This document shows positions 28,401 to 40,400 of a stretch of DNA of 64,000 nucleotides, in pieces. A model generated the notes under the pieces. It was given only the letters and a program-made list of their open reading frames with translations, did no database searches and was not told the DNA's origin. The position numbers and the translations under genes were made by a program. Within the stretch, counting starts at the first letter, position 1, and each line of letters starts with the position of its first letter. Origin of the DNA: Candidatus Woesearchaeota archaeon (GTDB taxonomy: Archaea; Nanobdellota; Nanobdellia; Woesearchaeales; WJKL01); contig JAHWIR010000014.1 of NCBI GenBank assembly GCA_019322435.1, forward strand, positions 74,877-138,876. The letters run 5' to 3'.

Positions 28401-31400
28401 CTGTATCACTTCCTATGAATTTTCCATCAACATATGCTGAATAAACAAGCTGATTATTAGTAAAATTATGAATAGTAACTATATGATACCATCTATTATT
28501 TTGCAAATTTGGAGACATAGCGACTTGGGAATCTGCAAAATCAGAACCATTGTAAGTAAGACTACCAAGCTCATTTATATCCCATTTTGCCCTAACATAT
28601 CCAGCAGGAGCTCCACCATAAAAATAATATGGAGAACTATTTTGGAAATTAGAAACATCATTAAAATAGTACCAAGCCGACATAGTCACAGAAATATCTG
28701 AAAAATTATTGACTTGTGGAGAATAAACATAACCATTAAGACCATCAAACTCATAAGCTCCCCAGTTGTCATAGCCTGCTGTGGCATTCCAAATTACATT
28801 TCCAGTCTCTGTTCCATCATTTCCAGCTCCAGAATAATCATTTGTTCCTGCATCGCTTCCATTGTTTTCAAATGGCATGTTCAGCACAGTTATTGACTCT
28901 CCATTATGATACCAGTTGATTATGTTCTTGACAAGATCTCCATCAATATCATTAGTAGACTGATTATAGACAGTCAGATTTTCAGTAGTATAATTTGTTC
29001 CATAAGTTGAATTCAATATCGGCTGTGTATGTGTTGGAATAGTATTCTCAACCTCAAAGCACCACAAGTCAGTTTCATTCCAGTTATTAGAAGTGTCATT
29101 TGCATAGAACTTCCAGCAGACATCCTGTCCGCGAGTGCAGCTGACTGTCTGTGTTGTATTATGCAGATAACTTAATGCTCCTCCAGCAGCTGCAGTTGAA
29201 ACATTCTGCATTGCTCCGCAGCTTGTTCCATTCCAGCTGAATATTGAAGTGTCAACTCCAACATCATCAGTCCAGTTCACGCTGAACCAGACAGATTCTC
29301 CATATTTTGTTGTGTGATTGCTTTGATTGTCAGTCCATTTTGGAGCAATTAAATCAGCGCCTTCCAATACAGTCAATGTATTGCTGCAGTTCTCATCCCC
29401 ATCTCCATAGCCGTCATTAGGAGTGATGCATGCTTTCCAGACATCATCAGTCTCTGTTTCATCAGAATATATCTTATCTGCTTCTCTTCCATCGTATAAA
29501 CCCAAAACCTCTGAAGCAGACAAAGCTTGATCAAATATCATCACATCGTCTAGTGTTCCGTTGAAATAACTTGTACCCTTCTTTCCAATAGTTATACTGT
29601 AAGTTCCGCTGTCAAGGGCTGAATCCACAGAAGCAGTCTGCCCCCTTAATACTCCATCAATATATAGCTTTATCCTGTATCCATCTCCGGCATTTCTGTC
29701 AAATACTCCTGTGAAATGTCTCCAATTTCCATCAGAATAAAAACCATTTATCCCTGTAACATTTGATGCGCATCTTGCTGCTCCGCTCTGTCTTACACAG
29801 AAATATAGTGTTCCGCTGTTAGTAGCAATTTCACTTTTAAAAATATAGTTTGTTGTTACGCTGTCAAGTGTTCTTACAACCATCCCTATGCCATTCTGCT
29901 GTGTGACTGTCTTAAACCAGAATGAAGCTGTCATCTCATCTGTGAAGTCAAATTCAGGCTTGTCGCTTATATTAATCCATTTGCTAGAGCCGTCAAATTC
30001 ATATGCACCATAACCATCATAGCCTCCTGTAGCATTCCAAGTTACTCCTCCAACTTCTGTTCCGTCATTCCCATAACTTGAATAATCCTTGTAAGTGTCT
30101 GAAGCTTGGGTATAATTCTCAAAAGGCATCTTGACAACAATACTGCTGTAATCAGCTCCAGAAGGCGTCGGTGGATAGCTTCTCTCATTCTTATACCAAT
30201 CAATCTTATTCACAACAGGATCTCCATCAGCATCATAAGTGCTTTGATTATAAACAGTTAAATTTTCATCTGTAGTATTCGTGCCTAATGAAGAGTTCAA
30301 GATTGGAATTCCTTGTGTAGGAACAGTATTCTCAACCTCAAAGCACCATAAGTCAGTCTCATTCCAGTTGTTGGATGTATCATTTGCATAGAACTTCCAG
30401 CATACTGTTTGCCCGCCTGTGCAGCTGACTGTCTGTGTTGTATTATGGATATAACTCAATGCTCCTCCAGCATCTGCAGTTGAGATATTCTGCATTGCAC
30501 CGCAGCTTGTTCCATTCCAGCTGAAGATTGAATGGCTGAGTCCAGTTTCATCTGTCCAGTTCACGCTAAACCACACATTGTCCCCATATTTTGTTGTGTG
30601 GTTGCTATTGTTGTCAGTCCAGACAGGAGCAATTAAATCAGCTCCTTCCAATATAGTCAATGTAGCGCTGCAGTTAGTAGCTCCATCATCCAGCCCGTCA
30701 TTTGGTGTGATGCACGCACTCCAGTTATCTCCAACTTCTGTTTCATCTGAGATAAGCACGTCTGTTGACTGGTTATAAAGTTCTATTACCTCAGCAGGAG
30801 ACAGAGCATAATCAAATATCATCACTTCATCCACCTTTCCGTCAAACCAGCGGGTATTGTCACCTCTTCCTCCTATCCTGACTGGATTGTTATTTGTAGT
30901 AATAGTTCCTGTGCATGGAGTGCTATTAACATCAACTCCATTAACATAGAGTATGACCTTAGAGCCATCATAGACGCCTACTAGATGATACCATTCAGTG
31001 CTTGAGAATTCTGAGAGAAGCTTGGTTGCAGCATAATTGCCGCTGCCATTATTTATCATAAAAACTACTTTATCAGGAGCATAATTGCCAAGCAGCAGCT
31101 CATAACTGATATCAGTATTAAAAGTCTTTGTAACAATATACTGGTTAGGGCTGATATCAGTTCCAGCATCATCCATTACAACCCATGCTGAAACAGTTAT
31201 AGCATCTGTTATATCAAGGCTGGAGTGATCCGGAATTTGGATATAATCAGTGACTTGGTCAAAGCTATAAGCACCATACCCGTCATAACCTCCAGCTGCC
31301 TGCCATACTGCATTAGTCACAGTCCCATTATTTCCATAGATTGTATAATCCCTATAGGCGTCTGAAGCCTGGGTAAAATTCTCAAACGGCATCCTAAGGA

Positions 31401-34400
31401 CAAGATTGCTGTAGCTCACTCCCAAAGGTATTGTAGGATAGCTTCTTCCATATAATAGCCAGTTGATTCTGTTTGTTACAGAATCTCCCTCAAAATCAGA
31501 TGTAGATTGGTTATAGACAGTCAGATTATCTGTTGTTGCATTATAAATAGAGGTTGCATTTAATATCGGAGTTTCTGTTGCAGGCGGTTGATTGGCATTA
31601 ATAGTCAAATTATTACTGCAGTTAGTATCTCCATCCTGGTGCTCGTCATTTACAGTTATGCATGCCTGCCATACATCTCCAGAAGTTAATTCTTGGCTGA
31701 CAATCAAGTCTGTCCTGTTTTGGTATATTGCTTTGATCTGTTCGTCACTCAAAGTCCTGTTGAAGATCATCACTTCATCTACAGATCCATTGAAAAAACG
31801 AGCATTATCCAGGCGCGAGCCAATTCTTGCACCCACGTTGTTGGATGTTGAAACGCCATCTTCCCCATCCCACTTGATACCATCGATATACATGGTTCCA
31901 ACAGAAGAGCCGTCAAAGCTGTAAGCAAAATGATGCCAGTTACTGTCAGTCAAATTTCCGCTGGCTAATCCAACCCAAGAGCCTGTATAAAATCCAGCTC
32001 TTAATATATTGCTTAGCTGACTAACAGCAAATCTATTATTAGAGGCTTTCTGGTGATGGAGTATGGTCTCTACAGTAGAATCCCCTGGATTGTCTGCTTT
32101 GATCCATCCCATGATAGTCATTGGCTTGGTAACATCAACACAATCGACCAATGAAAAATTGATAAAACTGCTGCTGCCGTCAAACTCATAGGCTCCTTTG
32201 CTGTCATAGCCTCCTGTTGAGCTCCAGACCGCTCCGTTATTAGTTCCATTATTTCCCAAAGCATAATCCCTAACCTTTGTCCCTGCTTCAGCAGTCAAAT
32301 TAGCCTCCATTGGCATATTAAACTCAATGATTAAACTTCCATTCCTGTACCAGTTGATTATATTCTTGACAATATCCCCATCTACATCATTAGTAGACTG
32401 ATTATAAACAGTCAGATTGCCTACAGTTCGGTTATAAGGAGCATCAGTTGAATTCAGTATTGGAATTCCCTGTGTTGGAGCACTATTCTCAACATCAAAG
32501 CACCACAAATCAGTCTCATTCCAGTTATTTGATGTATCGTTTGCATAGAATTTATAACAAACAGTTTGTCCGCGAGTGCAGCTGACTGTCTGTGTTGTAT
32601 TGTGGACATAACTTATAGCTCCTCCAGCATCTGCAGTTGACACATTCTGCATCGCACCGCAGCTAGTTCCGTTCCAGCTGAATATCGAATGGCTGACTCC
32701 TGTATCATCAGTCCAATTGACGCTGAACCATACAGACTCTCCATATTTTGTTGTATGATTTGATTGGTTATCTCCCCATGTTGGAGAAGTTGTATCTGGA
32801 CCATAATAAAAGATTAAAGGCAAATAATCTCCATTAGTCATATTACCTAAATTATTGTAAGGAATTTGAGTGTCCCCTATATAATCTCCTGAGATATTAT
32901 GCGGATAAGCTCCTGCTCCATTGTCTACACCATTGTAATTGCTCCAATAATTTCCACCAATATATGGCCCTCCAACAATGCTAGTTCCAGCCTGGTATGT
33001 AGTATTCCACTTATTATTTGGGCCAGCATCATTTGCATTTAAAGTATTATCGAGCCAATTGTTGTATAGATGGTTGTTATTTCCTCCAGAGTTTATAAGA
33101 ATTCCCCAGCTGCTTGAATTTGTTATTTTGTTGCCTGTCACTGTATTCCCATCTGAATTGTAAAAATAAATACCTCTGTTGCTGTCATAAAGTTCGTTGT
33201 CTGATATTGTATTGTAATTCTCTCCAGTTGAGTAAATTGCAATATCTCCAGTTTTATTGATTAAATTTCCCACTACATTATTAGAACGAGCATCACTAAG
33301 ATAGATTCCAACATCAGTTGTGTTATAAATGTTATTGTAGGTTACGTTGCATTTATTAGCATAATCATCATCATATACTACAATTGCATTATCCACAACA
33401 GATTCAATTATGTTGTTGTGTATTAAATTAAAGTCTCCATCAGCATATATTCCATCATCTCCAATATATTCAAGAGTATTGTTTACTGCCTGACTCAAGC
33501 TGCTGAAGTAAATACCATCTCTTCCAATATAAGTAAGTATATTGTTTGTAATGTTTACACGTGCGCCAGCATAGATTCCATCACCAGTAGAAGAGCTTAC
33601 ATTATAGATTATGTTGTTGCTTGCATTAGAATCTAGAGAAAGCCTAATTCCTCCTCCTGCAACATTGTACAGCTCATTATTTGAAACTATAGAATACTGA
33701 GATTGCTCTGCATAGATCCCCCAGCCAGTTGTGTAATTAATTTTGTTTTCTATAATATTGTGATGATCAGGAGTCCCACAATTGATTCCATTATTAGAAG
33801 AATTATAGATTGAATTATTAATTACATCGCAATAGCCCATAGCTCCTAAAGCTATTCCATGTCCAACTGTATGGCTGATTATGTTGTTTTCAATAGTTAT
33901 ATTTTGTGGTGTATTAATACCAGTCACATATATTCCGATATTGCCGCTATTTGTTACTGTATTACTCCCTATAAGTCCTTTATAAGATGAACCGCTTTTG
34001 CTGTAGCTTACTCCTGCATTAGCAAGATTCTTTAAAATATTATTTTGGATTGTTTCATTGGATCCTTTTCTCATATAAACTCCATAATTAGCATTTGAAA
34101 CATTGCAATTTTCAATAACAGTGTGTTCTGTATGGCTTAGATAAATACCGTCTGATTTCAAATCAGCATTGTATATAGTTACATTCTTTATAGTTGAATT
34201 GTCTGAGTTGCAAAGAATCACCAAGGAATAATTATCTACATTCTGAAGACTAGTAGAACCAGCTGCTGTATTCCTGTGGAATATTGGCTTTCCATCATAA
34301 CCACCCAAATTTGTTTCATCTGCATAGTTTGTGCAGTACGATTGATCCAAAAAAGACCAGTCTGTGTTGTTGTAAAGATGATTTCCAGTGAAATTATTGT

Positions 34401-37400
34401 TAGCAGGAGAATAAATAGCGCCAGAACTAGAATCAAAAAGATATATTCCAATGTCTGAGCCAGTAACAGTATTGTCTACAAAATTGCTATTTTCAATATC
34501 TTCAAGATCCATTCCACGAGCATTATCTGTCAGTGTGTTATTGAAAACATAAACATTGTTGCATTGTGCACCTGGTTCTCCAAAATATATGCCATAGCTG
34601 GTGGAATTTATAATGTAATTATTAGTAATATTTGTGTCATCTGCTTCTTCAATCTTCATTGCAGCGCTGCATCCAACAAAAGTATTGTTATGAATTATGC
34701 TGTTGTCTAAACCATAAAGAAATTGTGTTGAAGAGTAAACTGAATCAATTCCTATAGTCATACCATAAAATACATTATTGCTTATACTTGTGTCATCTGC
34801 AAAAATAAAAATTCCATAAGTATTGGCTCCTGAAAAGTTCATTTCATTTGAAACAATAGTTAAGTTTGATGGTTCAGAACAGGAATCAGTTGTATCTATC
34901 CATATGCCCCGTGTTGTAACTTCAAAGGTATTTGAATCTATAATTGAGTCATCAACATTGCACAACAAATGCATTCCATAACGGCAATCATCTATGAAAT
35001 TATTGCCAGTTATATTATGCCCTCCGCCTCCGCCTCTGATGTAGATTCCTGTCTCATCTACAAATGTGTTGTTGTAAAAAGTAAGATTTATGCTTCCAAT
35101 GTCTGTTGAAGAGGAATAGAAATTGTAATAATCACCAATATCCCAGAAATTATGCTTGAAATTAGAATGGCTGGCATTAGCTGCATAAACATTGTAGTCT
35201 GTTGCAAGCTTGTTATTATTAGAAAAATTGTTGTATTCATAATCTCCATAAATAGAGTTATTTATATAGATACCCCTTCCATTATTAGAAACAAAATTAT
35301 TAAGAATATCTATATTATCTGAATCAAGCAAATGAATTCCGCTGATGTTATTATCTATTACAGTATTATTGATTATAGTATCGTTATTAGTATTATTTAA
35401 TAGTATTCCGTTATAGAATTTTTTAACAACGCAGTTACTTACAGTGAAATTATCAAGATTAGATATTCTTATTCCTACAGCATTAGCATATGAACCGTCT
35501 ATATAATGGTCTTGGCAGTCAAATATTTTATCAGATAGTCCTACCCCATTAGCAGTAATACAATCACTGGTTGTAGTTATGTCTGTAATTAATTTTACAG
35601 TATCGCAACCATATGCAGGATCAGCTAGTTTAAGCAAGCAGTCTGTGCAGTTGATACATGTGCAGTTACCTGCAACTGGTAAACTAATAGTCAAATTATT
35701 ACTGCAATTCTCATCTCCATCTTGATTTCCATCATTTGGTGTTATGCAAGCTTTCCACACATCTCCTGCAGAAGTTTCCTGAGAAACAATCAAATCTGTT
35801 CTATTAGTGAATAATGCTTTAACTTGTTCTGCTGACAAACTTCTGTTAAAAATTTGAACTTCATCTATTGTTCCTAGAAAATCGTAAGTATTATCATTAT
35901 ATCCTGTTCCAATCTCATAAAATTGAATTGTAGGAGTTATTGCCTTTCTTGTTTGTGAATTGCCGTCTAAGTATAATTCCACTCCTGTATCATCTGCAAC
36001 TAATACTATATGTCTCCATCTGTTATTAAAGTCTGTATCAGAAGTCCATTCGACATTAGTTCCTGCTGAATTTTCAAATCTTGCCCTAGTACCATGAAGT
36101 AAATAAAAGAAATCATCAGCATCAGCTCTATTTCCAAAGACCATGCGGGTTGCTGTATCAGTGACCTTTGCCCATAAACTAACACTCCAATTAGCAGACA
36201 AATCTTGGTTTGGAATATCAATATAATCATCAGTTCCATCAAACTCATAAGCTCCTTTGCTGTCATAGCCTCCTGTTGAGTTATATGTTGCTCCTGTTAC
36301 AGTTCCATTATTTCCATAAGGACTATAATCTTTTACTTTAGTATCCCCTTCTGCAAGTGTTCCTCCTTCCATAGGCATGTTCAATGCAGTTAATGAAACA
36401 CCGCCTGCATACCAATTGATGATATTCTTAACAGGATCTGAATCAGCATCATAAGTGCTCTGGTTATATACAGTCAAATTTTCTGCTGTATAATTAGTTC
36501 CAAATGTTGAATTTAAAATCGGAATTCCTTGTGTTGGAGGATCATTTGGAGTTTCTAATACAATCAAAGTATTGCTGCAGTTCTCATCTCCATCATCTCT
36601 ACCATCATTAGGTGTGATGCATGCGCTCCAGTTATCTCCAACAGAAGTTTCATTACTGACAATCAAATCAGTTCTGTTTGCATACAACGCATCTAATTGT
36701 TCAACAGTCAAACTTCTATCAAATGCCATGAACTCGTCTATCCTTCCATTGAAGTAATCTCCTGTGCTTGATCTGGTTCCTCCATGGGATTTTGTAGAAT
36801 CTTCTGTTCTTCCAATAGCATCATCACCAGTAGCAGCAGGAACTTCATCTGCTTGTGCATCTGTAATTGTAGTCCAACTTCCATCATAATAAATTCCGAT
36901 TTCTCTATTAGCTCCATCAAACACAACAGCAACAAAATGCCATTCATTTGCAGTTGTTGCAACATTTGGCCAATCACCCGCCCAACCAATGCTATTCCAA
37001 GCTCCAGCATAAATACGGCCATTATAGATATAAATATTCATTCCATTTGAAGTTCCCCCTTCTTCAAACAGCATTCTATATGTTGTTCCTGCAACAGTGC
37101 TTGAATTAAACCACATTGCAACTGTTCTCTGAGTAAATGAAGCATCATAAACCGGGCTTGTATCGCCTGTGCTGTCTAAATAAATATACTCGGTTCCATC
37201 AAAACTATAAGCTCCCTTGCCATCATAACCAAATGATTCACCCCATGTTGCATGTGCTGTTAAATTATAACCAAGAGAATCTGAGTAATCCCTTGTCCAT
37301 GAATCATTACTTCCACCTTCAAATGGTGCTAATGTCAAGAAAATAGTTGACCCATCTACCATCCAGTCAATAATATTCTTGACAGGATCTCCTTCTATAT

Positions 37401-40400
37401 CATAAGTAGACTGGTTATAAACAGTAAGATTATCTGTTGTTAGATTATTAATAGAGGTTGCATTCAATATTGGAATTCCTTGTGTTGGCGGCTGGTTTGC
37501 TAGTGGTAACACAGTCAAATTATTACTGCAATTAGTAGCTCCATCTTGTATTCCATCATTTGGTGTTATACAAGCCTGCCACACATCTCCAGTAGAGGTT
37601 TCATTTGAAATGACCATGTCTGTTCTATTTTTGAATAATGCTTCGATTTGTTCTGGTGATAATGCTTCATTATATATTCTAAGTTCATCTAATTTTCCTG
37701 TTAGATAAGATGCTGAATCGCTTCTTCTAAAAGAATATAATGGTTGGCTAGATGTAGTAAATGCATTGCTCCAGTCCCCACTTGCCACTTCTACACCATC
37801 TTTATAGATTCTTGCTTTTGTACCATCAGTAACCCATGCTAAATAAATCCATTTTCCTGTTCCAACAGGGGTAGTATATTCGGCACGTTTGCCTCCATTT
37901 ATCCAGAACTGCAGATGACCGCTAGAAGTTATATCATAACCCATTTGATCCTCAGCTGCCCAAGCATTGATTAGCCCTACGTTTCCAGAAGGATAGGAAT
38001 CAAGATACACCCGCATAGTACCAGTTGTATAAACTTTGTCTGAATAAAGATTATTAGAAATCGTCATATAATCTCCACTTCCATCAAACACATAGGCTCC
38101 TTTGCTGTCATATCCACCCATCGAATTCCAAATAGCATTATAAAGAGTTCCATTATTGCCTAAACCAGAATAATCCTTTGCTGCATTTGGATAACCAGTT
38201 GAATTTCCGTTTTTGCTTCCACCCTCAAAAGGCATGTTCAGCATAGTTATTGAAGTTCCATTCCTATACCAGTTGATTATATTCTTCACTGAATCGCTGT
38301 CAGCGTCATATGTTGATTGATTGTAAACAGTAAGATTTTCATTGGTGTAATTTGTTCCAAATGTTGAATTCAATATAGGGATTCCTTGTGTTGGAATAAT
38401 ATTTAAAATTGTCAGATTATTGCTGCAGTTCTCATCTCCATCCTGATATCCATCATTTGGTGTAAGGCATGCTGACCAATTGTCTCCAATAGCTGTTTCC
38501 TGAGAAACAATCAGGTCTGTTCTGCTGTTGTTTAAGGCAAGGATCTGTTCTGGTGATAATACTCTTTTAAAAATCATAACTTCATCTATTGTTCCGTTGA
38601 AAAAATTATTAGTTGGTTCAAAAGCCCCTATTTTGCCGTAATGAGTTGATTGAGAGAGATCTCCATTTACAGAAGAGATATCATTTGTTCCTTCCTCAAC
38701 ACCGTCAACATACTGAGTCATATTTCCATCCCTATCCCAAGTTACTGCAATATGATGCCAATTTCCATCTGAAACATTTTTTCCAGAATCTATATTTACA
38801 AAATCTCCTGCATTTCCATCGCCTATGCCTGATTCCATGTTTCCACTTTTTACATTCAGGCTAAATCCTTTTCCCCCAGTACCATAAGAAGAACTTCTTT
38901 CCACAATTATGCCCATATAACCTTGATCGATACTTGTTTTTATCCATGCGCTTATAGAAAAATCTCCAGTTGCGATATTCTGAGTAAAATAATTTCCTAG
39001 ATTAATCCAATCATTAGATCCATCAAACTCATAAGCTCCAAAGCCATCGTAGCCAATTGATGGACCCCAAGCCGGATATCCATTAACAGTTCCGTCATAT
39101 CCATTGCCAGAATAATCCTTTGTATAGGTAAAATTAGAACCCCCCTCAAATGGCATGTTTAATAAAGTCAAGGAAGTATCATCTTTATACCAATTTATAA
39201 TATTCTTAACAGGATCTCCATCAGGGTCATTTGTGCTTTGGTTATATACAGTAAGATTCTCCTTTGTGCCATTATTTCCATAACTTGAATTCAGTATTGG
39301 GATTCCTTGTGTAGGAGGCTGGTTTGCTAGAGGACCTAACACAGTCAAATTATTGCTGCAATTCTCATCTCCATCTTGTGTTCCATCATTTGGAGTTATG
39401 CATGCTTTCCACACATCTCCTATAACTGTTTCATTGCCTACAATCAAATCTGTTCTATTATTGAATAATGCTTTAACTTGTTCTGCTGATAAACTTCTAT
39501 TAAAAATCTGAACTTCATCTATTATCCCTTGAAAATCATAAGTATTAACATTATATCCTGTCCCAATATGATAAAATTGAATTGTAGGAGTTATTGCCTT
39601 TCTTGTTTGTGAATTGCCGTCTAAGTATAATTCCACTCCTGTAGCATCTGCAACTAATACTATATGTCTCCATTTATTATTAAAGTCTGTATCAGCAACC
39701 CAGTCGACATTAACTCCATCTGAATTTTCAAATCTTGCCCTGGTACCATGATCTAAATAAAAGAAATCATCAGCATCAGCTCCATTTCCAAAAACCATGC
39801 GGGTTGCTGCATCAGTGACCTTTGCCCATAAACTAACAGTCCAATAAGCAGATAAATCTTGGTTTGGAATATCAATATAATCATCAGTCCCGTCAAAACT
39901 ATAAGCACCTTTGCTGTCGTAACCTCCTGTTGAACTATACAGTGCATTAGTCACAGTTCCATTATTTCCATAAGGGGAATAATCCTTTACTTTTGTATTG
40001 CCTTCTGCAATAGCTCCGCCTTCCATTGGCATGTTCAACACAGTGATTGAACTATCATTTACATACCAATTGATTATATTCTTGACAGGATCTCCTTCAG
40101 GATCAGAGGTGCTTTGGTTATAGACAGTCAGATTGTCTGTTGTAAGATTATTAACAGAGGTTGCATTCAATATTGGAATTCCTTGTGTTGGAGGCTGGTT
40201 TGCTAGAGGAGCAAACACATTCAGTATATTACTGCATTTCTCAGTTCCATCAGATGTTCCATCATTTGGTGTTAAGCAGGCAGTCCAATTCTCTCCAGGA
40301 GTTGTTTCTTCAGCCATTATTGTCTGAGTTTGGTTTTCATATAATGCTTTGATCTGTTCTGCTGACAATGCTCTATTAAATATCATTACCTCATCTACTT

